DNA from: Acholoe squamosa | Taxonomy: Eukaryota > Annelida > Polychaeta > Phyllodocida > Polynoidae | Direction: 5' to 3' | DNA length: 64,000 bases | Assembly: GCA_949317995.1 (NCBI GenBank) | Contig: OX439040.1 | Location: forward strand, 22,129,830-22,193,829 | Shown: in pieces, positions 12,914-24,900 of the stretch | Layout: each line of letters begins with the position of its first letter | Numbering within the stretch: position 1 is the stretch's first letter | Translations under genes and position numbers: made by a program | The notes under the pieces: generated by a model | What the model was told of the DNA's origin: nothing | Databases searched by the model: none | Seen by the model: the letters and a program-made list of their open reading frames with translations, nothing else

Positions 12914-14077
12914 GCCATGCTGGCCTTGACAGGAAAGAGAGTTTATTCAGGTGTAATTTACTTTATATTCTGTATTTTTTGATACGTGATTATTCATTTG
13001 ATCCAGTGGGTTGCTCTCTCGAGTTGCTCTGCTTAAAAGCCTATCTATGCTATAATGTGGTACAATTATTTTGCATCAATTGCATTGGATTCCCAATAAA
13101 GAAAGGTGGATGATAGCATTCTTGGTAGATTTATTTGTATTCTTTTGGGCAAACTTCTTGTCCTGTGGACAGTTTGCACAAAATACAAATTTGTTCTGTA
13201 CTCCCTGGACTGTAGTGAGACTTTGCCTATATCGGTCAATCACAGCTCAGCTTCTTGTTCATTTATTGTTACAAACCAAAGGGACAAATTGTGCTTCATT
13301 ACACCTTTGGTAATGTGTAACTTTTACTATAAACATAGAAAGCAAGATACATATACAGAATACAATACTTGGTATATATAGGCACTCCGCGGGGTTCATT
13401 CATACATCATTGAGAAAATTGTGGTCGTGGTACACTAACGCATGATAGAACTCAAGGCTAATGGCTTTTGGGAAAGACTTGTTAAAGACTCACCTTTTTA
13501 TTGTCACCTCCCTGCATGAGCATGTGCCAGAATTGTGGTATCATCTTCATATACCAAAGGCACGTGCCTTGGATCATTGGTTATGTAAGTCAGCATAGGC
13601 CTACGTTATACCATTGAACATCATGTCAGCATAGATATGTCTTACCTAAGGGGTTGGCATTTATTGAGGTGAGGTGAGGATCATGACAATGGAAAGCAAC
13701 AACATTTTCATTGTTTCGTGTAGGCCCTATTGATCAAAGGTTTCCCATCACGGCTCAATTATGACACCTAGTGGACTACTTTGGAATGTCACAATAGTAT
13801 TTGTTTAAGGCACTGTAAGGCCCTCTGTAGGCAATATATTGAACTATCATGTTTTGGTTATAGATTTCTTTTTTGCTTTTTGTGTATGTAGCCTTGCTAT
13901 AACAGGCCGAATGAATATCGGCTCAAGTCCACCCCATGCTTGTTATACTTGTTTGCTCAAAGAGTGACAGTATCGATAAACTTTTGTTTGTAGCCTATAC
14001 AAACATACGAAACACACAGAAACACGCAGAAAAATGTCTGGTAGCGTTTAAAAACTCCCATTATGAGTTTTAATTGT
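12914..14077. other. Region without a recognisable gene
   Basis: AT-rich intergenic DNA downstream of the arginine-rich peptide gene. Two overlapping plus-strand open frames near 13071-13381 encode hydrophobic text in two frames with no family resemblance; they look like chance. Confidence 0.4.
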
Positions 14078-14083
14078 TTTATT
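14078..14083 (-). terminator. AATAAA polyadenylation signal
   Basis: TTTATT on the plus strand reads AATAAA on the minus strand, about 185 nt beyond the stop codon of the arginine-rich precursor. This is a sensible 3' UTR length for a small gene. Confidence 0.5.
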
Positions 14084-14265
14084 TCTTATAGAAGTATCAT
14101 ATCATACTGCAAGTGCCATAGACAAATCCTCCCCAAACCCAAAGGTGCTATATCATAATATCTAATGTTTGATAATATATGTATTCAACCGTACACAAGG
14201 TACATAAAGCTCTGTGTTGTGCTTAATTTTCCCACCACTATCTCATATAGTACACAATGATTATA

Positions 14266-15740
14266 TTATTCCCTCCTCCTTCTAATTCTGCGTGTCCTTC
14301 TTGTGGGGCTGGAACGTGTTCGATATCTCCTGTACCTCCTGTATCCACCACGATATCTACCACGAGTCCCACGAGTCCGATGGCCACCACCACGTCTCAC
14401 TCCACGTTTTTCTCTCACTCCTTCCCCTTCCATCAGCCATGCGTCTCCATCAATGGCCATTCCACGGACAGCTCTTAACACAGATGCCAAAGAGCTTTCA
14501 TCTTCACTCATATCAGCATCTCCTAAATTGCAATGATATCAAAATATCATTGAATTGTCTCTCTGGTGATGTGCATTCAGTAATTTGAGTTTGAGTTTTC
14601 ACAGTTTACATAACAATTGTCTACTTGGAATTATCTCTAGAAAATTATAGACCTATATATATATATATATATATATATTCCATTAATTATAATGATTTGC
14701 TATAGAGAATTGACTCCAATATACATCCCTGAATGATTATAATGTATCCAGTGCATGCCTACATTGTAGCCCTATAGAGTGACAGGATGTATACAACAAT
14801 GTAATTTAATAGCAGTAAGCCCATTAATGATACCAAAGTAATAGTATTTCTCTTGTCTTGGCTTTTATACCATATAGGATAAAAATGAGTTAATTCAAAT
14901 AGGTACACAGAAAATAATCCAAGTTAGTAAATACTAATCTAACTTAGACAAAATCACCCATTAGGCAAAATACCTAACATGTAAGTAACATCTTACTAAT
15001 GTGTTAGTAGTATTAACTAACCTATTAAGGCAAGCTGACTTGACTTAGCCATGTCTAAGGGGTAGTAGCTTTGTCTAAGGGGTAGCAGTTTTGTCTAAGG
15101 GATAGCAGTTTCGTCTAAGGGGTAGTAGATTTTTTTCACACCGGGTGGCAGTGCGGTTTGCATGAGGATTTTTATGGTAAGTGCATATCATGGAAAAGCC
15201 TATAAATGTCAGAATAATGGTGCTTTCAATGACTATCGACATAATAACACCTCTACAATTCAACCTGGCATGTGATTTAACAGAATACACTTAATAAATA
15301 TATATTTGTTATTGAAGGAGCAATGCAGAATAATGGAAACACCTTTTCTGTGGAAATTTAATTTACTCATATATCCACATCTTTGACATTATGATAAACC
15401 CAGAGCAGCAACTAAGTTCAGGGGTTTACACTTACCTTTTCAGAATTTAGAGAATTGCTATGTTGCTTGAAAGTCTATTTAGTTAGTGGAAAAGTCTAAG
15501 GCAAGTTAGGAGAAATCAGGCAAGTCGGGCATTTTTCCCAAGGGTTAGGCGCAAACTCCCAAGAAAACTTTGGTGGTTTGGGGGAGTGCAAACTCCCAAC
15601 TTAGGTTAGCAAGTCCAACAAATGTGAGGCGAAAGGCCTAAGATATTCAGAATATTTTTTTGTGTGTACTCACCTTTAGCGGAAAGAAACAAACTGATGA
15701 TTGCAGTAAGACCAAGTAGAAACACAAATGTGACTTTCAT
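14266..15740 (-). CDS. Secreted arginine-rich peptide precursor (antimicrobial-peptide-like), two exons
   Basis: Exon 1 (15674-15740) encodes 22 residues, MKVTFVFLLGLTAIISLFLS then AK, a typical signal peptide. It ends at donor GTGAGTAC with one base left over. Exon 2 (14266-14522) follows acceptor GCAATTTAG and supplies two bases, so the phase matches and gives 107 residues. Order: signal peptide 1-21; acidic pro-segment about 22-58 (DADMSEDE near its start); REKR at 59-62, a furin-type RxKR site; then a 45-residue tail, 63-107, with 21 Arg, a YRGGYRRYRRYR core at 79-90 and an RRIRRRRE end. The tail has no cysteine and one acidic residue. The charge-balanced layout is known from many invertebrate antimicrobial precursors; family membership is not recognised. 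A secreted nucleic-acid- or membrane-binding peptide is inferred. A protamine-like role fits poorly because of the signal peptide. The intron is largely filled by a MITE. Confidence 0.72.
14657..14678. repeat. (AT)n microsatellite
   Basis: About eleven AT units inside the intron of the arginine-rich precursor. Confidence 0.85.
14906..15666 (-). mobile_element. TTAGTCA-family MITE, 761 bp (copy 4), in the precursor-gene intron
   Basis: Begins CACAGAAAATAATCC and ends TTTTTTTGTGTG, flanked on both sides by TA (14904-14905 and 15667-15668), as expected for a two-base target duplication. It carries CACACCGGGTGGCAGTGCGG, in the same orientation as copy 3. Its right end lies only seven bases from the 5' splice junction of the host gene, so the donor consensus is kept but the intron start is element-derived. 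Confidence 0.7.
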
Positions 15741-15848
15741 TGTGTAGCTTTAAGTGTAAAAGTATATCAACTAGAGATGTATTGGTGCTGTCATATAGCG
15801 TCATACCACTATGAGGCAGTGAGTTGCTCAGTAAATAGATCTACACTA

Positions 15849-15855
15849 ATATATA
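15849..15855 (-). promoter_or_regulatory. TATA-like box of the arginine-rich precursor gene
   Basis: The minus strand reads CTTTATATATTAG, giving TATATAT about 110 nt upstream of the initiator ATG. This is compatible with a 5' UTR of roughly 80 nt. Position and sequence only; no start-site evidence. Confidence 0.4.
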
Positions 15856-16111
15856 AAGGGTGGACGTGTCCTAGTTTCTTGAATTGGGTTTCCTGTTGAA
15901 ATATAGGACGATGACCTATACACAAATGTTTACAAAGGCCATGGCGGTCAGGACGATCCAGGATTCTCATTGGGGTATCGTGGCATCACAAAGCAATTTA
16001 TAGATAATTTTGCGCAGCAGTGCTGGAAGTGGGAGTGGGGAGGTGGCAAGGTTTACTGTTACAATCACAGGTGGTATAGAATCTAACCGGGTTGGCGTCC
16101 AGGGCACAAAA

Positions 16112-17110
16112 TAGGGGCCGATGATATACGCACGAGCCCCTCTATATGCACGAGGAAAAGGTCACAGGACTACCTTATGGGATGGTCACAGGACAACACG
16201 AGGAAAAGGTGGTCATAGGACAACCTGAGCATGGTAGGTAACAGGACAAACTGGGATGAGGTAGTCACTGGACTGCACAAGGAAAGGGTGGTCACAGGAC
16301 AACCTGAGCATTGTAGGTAACAGGACAAACTGGGATGAGGTAGTCACAGGACTGCACAAGGAAAGGGTGGTCACAGGACAACCTGGGCATTGTAGGTAAC
16401 AGGACAAACTGGGATGAGGTAGTCACAGGACTGCACAAGGAAAGGGTGGTCACAGGACTATGTCACAGGACTGCACAAGGAAAGGGTGGTCACAGGACTA
16501 CATCCTTATGGGGTGGTCACAGGACTGCACAAGGAAAGGGTGGTCACAGGACTGCATCCTTATGGGGTGGTTACATGACAGCACAAAGAAAGGGTGGTCA
16601 CAGGACAACACATGGAATGGTTGGTCAAAGGACAACACATGGAAAGGTGGTCACAGGACTGCATGAAGAATGGGTGGTCACAGGACAACCTGAGTTAGGG
16701 GTGGTCACAGGACAACATGAGGAATGGGTGGTCACAGGACAACATGAGAGAGGGGTGGTCACAGGACCAAATTGCTACATAGCAGTTTGGTATGGTGTTT
16801 ACTGGGTTGTGACCACCCCTGTGTCTATGTCCTGTGACCATCCCTCTTTTTGTGTCCTGTAACCACCCCAGTGTGTGTCCAGGACCCACCCCTACTTTTA
16901 TGTCCTGTAACCACCCTTACTTAAATGTGTCCTGTAACCACCCCCTCCTTGTGTGTCCTGTAACTACCCCCATGTGTGTCCAGTAACCATCCCTACTTTT
17001 GTGTCCTATAACCCCCCCCCCCCTTGTTGTCCTGTGACCACCTTTTCCTCGTGCATACAGTGGCACTCCATGCACGAGGAGCTCGTTCGTATATTGCTGG
17101 CCCAAATTAG
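16112..17110. mobile_element. Fold-back element with tandem-repeat arms
   Basis: The outer ends are imperfect inverted repeats. The left has GGGCCGATGATATACGCACG, and the complement of the right has GGGCCAGCAATATACGAACG. Both are followed by TGCACGAGGAAAAGGT. The left arm (about 16150-16770) is a run of more than 20 GGTCACAGGAC-type units in mixed 27-40 bp spacing, with an 80-bp higher-order repeat between 16205 and 16440. The right arm (about 16806-17060) is the same motif inverted (GTCCTGTGACCACC). A short unique loop, 16771-16805, separates them. Open frames through the arms only translate the repeat. Confidence 0.75.
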
Positions 17111-17734
17111 GCCCCATAAAACTGCTGTATTCTGAATGGCTTTTGCTTTATATGCCAAAGAAAATTTAGGAATTGTACCTTGATGTTGCTGTATTTTAGG
17201 GCGATCTGAGTCCAAATTCCCTTAGTTCTCTGAAAAGTTGGGGGGCCCAAACATTCTTTGCGCCCCCCACATTAAAGTTGAGGGGGCCCTGTCCCCCTCC
17301 CCTGTTCCGCCGCCTATGATTTTTGACATTTTAGAAGAGAAAAGATGCAAGATTGATCCCCTCGAGACTTGCATATATCATATCCCTATATTTCTGCTAA
17401 TTGACCCCCCATCATTCCACATTAACTACGTATACCCGGAGCTCATACAGGACCAATGCTTATCTTTTTCAAATAATTAGAAAAACAACGTTTATTTTTA
17501 ATTTTTAACATCAAAGTTATGCCCTTTAAATCTAGAAATAAAAAGTTTGTAAAGTTCTGAAAAAATCGTTTTCTGAGAAAAAACGTTCTTTGTCCTTTTC
17601 AACCAAACGTCAGCCATACTTGGTGACCTAAAGCTTGTTTTACGTTTGAAAAAGGTTTTTCCTCTTCTGTCAACTGAATGGTATTCAGGGGAGTAGAAAA
17701 CGGGCTTAGAGAAGTGGGGGGGGGGGGGGTTACG
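17111..17734. other. No recognised gene; C/G-run patch
   Basis: Contains a GGGGGGCCC...GCGCCCCCC palindromic patch at 17241-17270 and a G-run at 17717-17729 just before the LINE remnant. No supportable frame. Confidence 0.35.
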
Positions 17735-18376
17735 ATTAGGATGGTCGATGAATACCTAACCCATACAGAATCACCAAATATTGGAAGCATTATTGCTAAA
17801 CTCCGTACTGACAATAACTGTCAAGAAGATATGAAGGAAAAAACTCTACGTGCGCATACTGTAATACTGTGGAAGATGTCAATCATGTCTTCCTACATTG
17901 TAACATCCCCCAGATGAGAAATGTGCAGTCAGTCTTTGAAACAAAATACCTTAAGTTTGTTGATTACTATAAAAGACACACTGACACTAGAAAACTCTCC
18001 CAAATACTAGCAGTGGCCCCTATTGTAAATCATCTAAAAGGCCAGGAACTGTGAACTCTATGTATTCGTATATAAAATCTGTCTACAACATTGTAAATGA
18101 AAACCTGGTGCTGACATAAGTGTACCCAATCTGGCCTTAGCTCGACCACTAGCGTGAGTCGTGTCTGGCACCTAGCGTTTGTGGGTAAAAGAAGTTTTGT
18201 CCACTGGTTGCTGTAGTGCTTATTTGTAGGCAGGTACCTTGTGTAGTAATCTTCCCCAGAAAATGGGGACCATTATCCCCATACACGAGAGAGGTATTCC
18301 CTAGAATCCCGACCGGGTGAGACTGAAGTGTACCTGTACATTAGTCAATAAAGCCATCTTGAATCTTGAATCTTGG
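17735..18376 (+). pseudogene. LINE 3' end (C-terminal zinc-binding tail plus 3' UTR)
   Basis: The reading frame around 17848-17910 gives TCAYCNTVEDVNHVFLHCNI, a Cys-x2-Cys...His-x4-Cys motif of the kind found at the C-terminus of many LINE ORF2 proteins. The preceding piece (ending IIAKLRTDNNCQEDMKEKT) lies in another frame, so the copy is frameshifted. The coding part ends at 18053. The tail contains AATAAAGCCATC and finishes with repeated TTGAATC units, typical of LINE 3' ends that use a short tandem repeat instead of poly(A). RT and endonuclease are missing. Confidence 0.6.
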
Positions 18377-20795
18377 GCCTAATAAAACAGCTGCTGCCCC
18401 CTAGTGTTAATTGCTTTAGTATGCGTGGGTAGTTCCGAGCCTGGCCATGAGATGTCTACACTTTTCGAAATGTACCCATGAAACAAACTTACTTTTATTA
18501 CTCCATACTGAATAGTAGGGAGCCATGGATAGGACATGTAGGGCCTACAAATGATTCTTTTACATACAGGACTGGTATGGGTTAGGGTGTCCAGAATGGA
18601 TGCTTCCACCAACACAAACATGTACACATGATACATTTAAAAACTGAAATTTTTAAGTGTTTAGTATTTAAACACTTGGTTAAATTCATAATCAAACTTG
18701 TTAAGAGTCGAACAGGTAGGCCAAAAGAAGTGTTTAGAAACGTGGGACAAAAAGTGTTTAACGAAGTGTTTAAGTTCTAAACATTGCCGTTTAATTGCTT
18801 TGTTCTTATAAATATAGATGTATCAAAAGTGTTTTTACTAAACGCATCAATAATGTAGTCAACATAAACATGAATCTTGCTTACACATATTTGAACAAAC
18901 ACCTCCTCTAACACAAATATTTGAATATGATTTATCTTACTTCATGAGTAGGAATAGCAAACAGTAGGCATGCACAATAGATCTATGCTGAATGAAAATA
19001 ATGGAGAAACACTTGGAACTTCATTTTGGATATGATCATAGTTTATTAAGCAAAACTAACCATCCGTTCGTCAAACAGTCAAGATAGAACTTGAACTATG
19101 GTAAGGCATTAACAAACACCTAACAAAGTATTTACACAACGACCCGGGTGCTTCAGGCTTTTGTAAAACACCACTGTAATCAAGACGCCTATTTGTGCAG
19201 GATTTATCAACTTACAAATGGCAATAATCAGTTATCTCCACTAATGAGAATGGCAATTGATTATGGTAAGTTTCCGGGTAGCTTTTTTGTTGTTGATAAT
19301 TTTAGGTCAATGTCTCTTTTTGTACATAAACAAGGCAGTGAATTTTGATTATGCAGTTTATCGAAATATGGTATAATGAGTAGAAAGTCTACAATACTTC
19401 ATCGCTGACACATCAACTAACGTACCAATACAATTAAGAGGAGTCAACGATTTTGGCGAAAAGCTGGGATTCTGGCGAAATGGAGATTTCTTAATGTTTC
19501 TTGCAGAGTAGCAAGAACTGATTATTGATTGAATGCATGGAACATGTTTATGCATACGCAATAATAACGTATTTTCCTGATTACATGATTGTCCACATTC
19601 AATAACTGTTATGCAATTTTATATGACTTTTAGAATGAAATATTTACACATAAATGATTACACTGCAGTACATGAGGAGGTCCTGCTTCCTTTCTTAAAA
19701 TCATAAATGAACAGACATAATGGGAATAATGAATGTATCATTATAATGAGTATAACTGTGATATATGTACAACCTTTCATAGCATTTACAGAATTGACTG
19801 CCAGCAGTCACACAAATGTTGTAGTAAAGTGGATCTTCTTCTTCTCTGAATAGAATTCAAAGTTTCCAGAATAAAGACCTTGCTATATGGTATTGCTGTA
19901 TGGTATTGCTAATGTGATAGTGCACACAGCAAAAAAAAATCCATAATGACCTTTGGAAGAATGTGGCACACAGTGTGATATCCATCTTTTGTTTCTATTT
20001 CAGTTGGGGACTTATTTCAAAACATATATTCTATGATAGCTATCTTTATTCCCTTTATTCCTTTATATGTAACAAATAAGTTTGTGTACATACACTTTAA
20101 ACTATCATCAATACCCTCTTTTGCAGATATTAAGTAGGAATAATTGCACTTTGTTCATTTGGTTTAGAAATGTGGGTCCCTTCTACATGCATATATCCTC
20201 AGTGTTCACATATAGCAATACAGCTTACTTACCACATATAAATTTAAGTGTATTTTTTGCTTTCATAGACATAGACAAACTAGGCCCATATTTTTTATAC
20301 ATCACAGGGGGAAGGTGTGATTAGATGGTTTTAAGTTCATACACTATGACAGTAAAGCAACATTGTGTCCTTAGGAAGACAGTAATATTTGCCAGCTCCA
20401 CAGTGTCAAAAGCTACTACAACAACATATGTATTCTATATATAGTTTGCCCCTTTATAGCAGACAACTCAAACTACTAGTATGCAATCACCTGTCAGGAT
20501 TTCCTCTTATATAGAAAAATCAGACAATAATTTATAAATCATAAATAATAAGCATGATTTCTAGTTAGTATAGATCAACCATCAGTGACCATGGCACACA
20601 CTAATCAGTTGGTAAACATGTGTAGGAGCAACAGGACATGGCAGTGCTTTTAATCAATGATTTTTACTTAGGGGGAGACTATAATATGTTCTGTCTGAAA
20701 AAGGTCAATCTCATAAGAAAGACAGGGAAACTTAATGCATCCAATTATACACAGATATAAACTTTTAGACTCTAGATTAGCTATTAGATATGCTC
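18377..20795. other. Intergenic DNA between the LINE remnant and the BCAP-like gene
   Basis: No gene recognised. The motif GTGTTTA/TAAACAC is frequent at 18650-18870, including the palindrome AAGTGTTTAGTATTTAAACA(CTT) near 18655. This is probably an unclassified element. Confidence 0.4.
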
Positions 20796-20801
20796 TTTAT
20801 T
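20796..20801 (-). terminator. Candidate AATAAA signal for the BCAP-like gene
   Basis: TTTATT on the plus strand reads AATAAA on the minus strand about 690 nt past the stop codon. It is the first clear hexamer noticed downstream, so the 3' UTR would be roughly 0.7 kb. Confidence 0.3.
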
Positions 20802-21486
20802 TTGTAATTGATTTAGTTATATCCTGGATGAAGCTGACATATGTAACTTAATCAATCAATCAATCTTTTCAATTACAAAATATTGAACATATATTTCTGT
20901 AACATTGGAGAAGTCTGCACCATATAAGGCACATTGTATACAAATGTAGGTGGGCATCACTCATGAATACCCAAATAAAGTTCTATGTATATGTCATGGG
21001 ACTTGTCACATGGAATTTCTTGCATATCTCCTTCAAGCATAAGTTATTCATAAGTATGGGCTCTACTGAGTTTCTTCATAGTGCACAGGACCACATAATG
21101 TATTTTATACAGGCCTGTATGTCAGTTGCTTGATTTAGATAACTGGGCATTTCATGACTAACTGATCTCAATAGCATTATTATCTATGTCAATTGTTGGT
21201 AGCCTGCATTCTGCTCCCTGTTGGCTATAGATGACTTTTAGAAATTCGGTTCCGCAAGTCTGGCACTTAACTTGATGTATTGTATATTGTATTTACAAAT
21301 ATCCATGTGGCATTGGCGTACTTGTACAGCATGCACTTATCTGTGGGCTGTCATGTATGCTCTGATAATAGAATATCAACTGGCAACTTTGGGAAACGTT
21401 CACTGGGATGAAAAAAAAAGAAACATCTTGAGTGATCATAGTTCCGTTCCCAGAATGTTTCCAGGGATATCAATTTATCACACCAA

Positions 21487-21993
21487 TCAGTCCCTTGGAC
21501 TCCGTGGGGGAACTGGTGGTGCATAGTCACTAGGTGGTGGGTCTGAGCCCTCATCAGAAGTTGACCCTCTGGGCGTCCTCCCAATTGATGCATCAGAGGT
21601 TTTCCTTTGACGAATTTTCAAGTCTAGCACAACATTTGAGTAGTTTGGGGGCGTCCCAGGAGGGCGCTTTGAGCGTGGTGAAGGACAATCCCTGCTAGTG
21701 GCTCCCCCTAGAACAGACGCTACGCTGATACCGGGGATGCCGCTGGGTCGCCTCTCTGTGGGCTGGTCCTCTGCACCAGATCCCTCACTAGTATTTGAGG
21801 ATGACCTTGGTTTGTGACTAATAGGTGGGTAATTTTTACCCCGTGGCTGTGGCAAGGATGATTTCCGACCGGCCTTAGGTGGCAAGAGCCGGCGGACTGG
21901 GGGCTTGTGTGGCAAGGGGTCTATCATGCTGCTGATGCTGCTGTTGCTGCTGCGGCGGGATCTGGGAGGTATTGGTGGAGCCTCATCTGGATC
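21487..21993 (-). CDS. PIK3AP1: BCAP-like exon 15 (terminal)
   Basis: Residues 951-1118, preceded by acceptor TTGATCCACAG. It starts DPDEAPPIPPRSRR and ends DYAPPVPPRSPRD before TGA. Ser/Pro/Arg-rich, with two PPxPPR SH3-ligand motifs and NYSNV, a Grb2-type YxN site. The open frame continues 5' into the intron, but phase with exon 14 fixes the junction at 21993. Confidence 0.85.
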   Translation of the reverse strand, partial: DPDEAPPIPPRSRRSSNSSISSMIDPLPHKPPVRRLLPPKAGRKSSLPQPRGKNYPPISHKPRSSSNTSEGSGAEDQPTERRPSGIPGISVASVLGGATSRDCPSPRSKRPPGTPPNYSNVVLDLKIRQRKTSDASIGRTPRGSTSDEGSDPPPSDYAPPVPPRSPRD

Positions 21994-24900
21994 CTGTGGA
22001 TCAAAATCAAGATTATGATGAACGTTGTTTTCTGCATTTCTCCCTTTTATTTTAGATATCATCCCTTTATTTCTATTACCATTAAGACCTCATTGAATTA
22101 TTATCATAATCACTAAGACCTTATTAAATTATTATTATCGTTTTTATCCACTTTTTTTTGTGTGGATGAGGGTGGGGCCGACGCATATGCACTCCACCAC
22201 TTTATTTCAAGGAAGGTATGATAGGCCTTCTCGTACTGATAACTGTAGTTCTGTGTCTACCCTTTGTCAAACGCAAATAATTCTGCTTACATTTTAGATG
22301 TTACGATGTTATATATGATGTTACATATATGATTTGGCATTTATCCTTATTCTCTTCTACCTTTTATCTAATGGTCAAAAATTGAAAAGCAGCCATTGTA
22401 GTAAAATATATAGACAGAACTGAACGATCATGGCGTACATTGTGGTTGATCCATCCGAGGGCTGGATGACCACAATGTATGCCATGGGAGTTTAGTTCTG
22501 TATTTATTTCATGTTATTTTGATATAAAAGTACTTAGATTCACCTAATTTAGTATCCAATTAAGTCACATGACCAGCAGTAGCGATCGAGACATGTTATG
22601 CCACGGAGGTGTGGCGATCGGCCCTTCAATGTTAGGTCTATGGAGAGTTGTTATTCACATGAAATAAATATGATCACTTCTATACCTAATTTTCTATTTC
22701 TACTATGAAAAAGAGACGTACCTTGTCCACTGGCGATGTGGACTCCTCAGTGAGCTCGGACATAGTGCTAGAGTCTGTTCTTGACCTAACACTCCCACCG
22801 TCTGGTTCTAACCAGTGGTCAACGTCCTCATAGCCAGAACACTCTGTGAATATGGAAAAAAAAAACATTAGCATTTTCTTCTTCATATATTTTGTAAGAT
22901 GGATTTACCATCAGTCAGACACTGAACTTTTTTTGCTACTCACACCTTCTGAGTCCACTATCCATCTTAGTCATTTGCTCTAACCAACAAAGGGCACAAG
23001 AGAAGTTAGCATGTATAAATAACTACAAAATTCCAGGTGTATGTCTGATTTATAGTTAATGTCCGGTTAAAGATAGAACAAGTAAGAGTATTAATGTGTG
23101 TGTTCTGATAATAGACAAAGAAGTGAGCATCAACGGGATTGTTTTCCAACTAGCAAGCGTTTCTTTATCAACATCGTGCATAACGTCTTTTTAAAATTGA
23201 AAACCATGGATATTAAAAAGCAATCTCACCATCGGAAGAGGCATTCTGTTTAGAGGCTGGAACTGGAAGAACTGGTCTGGGTGGACCATGGGGTTTGTCG
23301 TATATACTGCTGTTACTGCCTTGTAATGCAGGACTCTCCTCTCGAATCGGCTGAAAAAAAAACAACATCAAGTTTATTTTAAAAAGCTAATTTCATTGCT
23401 AGAGAGCAATTAAGAAAATCAGTTCAAACCTGACAGGACACTGGCTCAATACTACTCAAACGAACACATAAAAATTAATCTCTTTCACCTTGTTGCAGGC
23501 AGCTATCTATAATAATTGTAGATTTGGACCTTTGATTAAGGACTGCATTCATCTATCATGTCAGCCTGATGGTGTAGACCTATTCCGGAAAAGTTAGAAT
23601 GGTGCACCAAGGTAAGGACTCTCCTTTTATTCAGTTATATAATGCAGATACATACCACGTCAATTCCACTGTCTTGTTGGCTGCCATAGCTTGTGCGACT
23701 CATACAAGAGGCAGTACCTATGGTGAAGATATCCAAAAATTACCATGAAAGTATAACATGTAGCGGTTCTCCTATGTGAAATACACAATATAATGCCATA
23801 TGCAACAGTTTATCCACATTAGAATGAGTAAATCCTTTATGGATTGCATGATGTCATATTCAAATTTCATAAATGATGTCATGAAGCATCATTTTGCCAC
23901 CTCACTGGTGTTGCATCGATGCAAGAGTCAACCTGTTGGGATTATGTACATTGTAAACCCTAGAGTTGCCACAACAAATGAGCATAGCCCTGGCAAACTG
24001 CTCAACAGGGCTATATTCATCTATTATAACCACCAAGGGAAATAATCCGGGAAATAGTGCATTACAGTATTTTTGCTAAAGGACAAAAGCAAGTCTACTT
24101 ACTGCTTGAGCTGCTCGTGCTGATGATGGAGCACCTCTTGGAGTCATCCATGAGCAGTCCACCTGGGGGTAGCTCAGGGATGCTCTGACACACAGGGTTT
24201 TCTGACATGTCCTGCTCATCATAGGACTGCTGCAGTATCTGCAATCTGGACATGTCCACCATAGGGTCTGAGGCAGGAGCAGGCTCAGAATGGGCCTTAG
24301 CCTGAAAAACATGATACCATGTGATGAGAAACTGTAGAGGGGGGAATTCCTACATTGAAAAATTTCTGGCGAAAGAAAAGATGTAGGCAACTGTCACAAT
24401 TAATGCATGTGACATTTATCTAAATTCTCAATACATAAAAAATACTGCCAAAGGCATGTTAAGTGATATTGGGATTACAGGATGGATCACATGTGAACCA
24501 TCAAAGTGGAAAATTGAATAGTATCATGTCTTCTTTTTGTTTTGGTATTAGAGTTAGTAAAGTGATGGCATGGCCTTACTAAAACTAAGATAAAATCAGG
24601 CCACTGTAGAACCCTAACCAGGCGTTATTCATATTATAATAAGCAGTAGTGAATGTCAATCCTTCTTTTATGTAACCCACATCTGTTCTCTAGCATTATA
24701 TTTATAACTACATGTACATCTATTGATGTCAGTATTCTGTAACTGGTGATGAAGCCATTATACTTGTTTTGCTCTTGCTGAAGAGGCCTGCTATCATTCT
24801 TAGTTCACCAGCAGTATACTTCATCTCCTCTTGAGAAGAATGCCTAATTCATTCTTTATTGACACATTATTCATATAACAGTGTTACTCTTTAACTCTCC

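Noticed and set aside
16446-16862. 138-codon open frame of HRTAQGKGG-type repeats
   Set aside because: It only translates the GGTCACAGGAC satellite of the fold-back element. Frames on both strands are open for the same reason.
22948-22967. A 20-nt micro-exon between BCAP-like exons 13 and 14
   Set aside because: It has an AG before and GTGTGAGT after, but adding 20 nt breaks the phase. Exons 13 and 14 join cleanly without it.
24076-24390. 104-codon minus-strand open frame
   Set aside because: It overlaps exon 11 but is in a different frame; the phase-consistent exon is 24103-24301.
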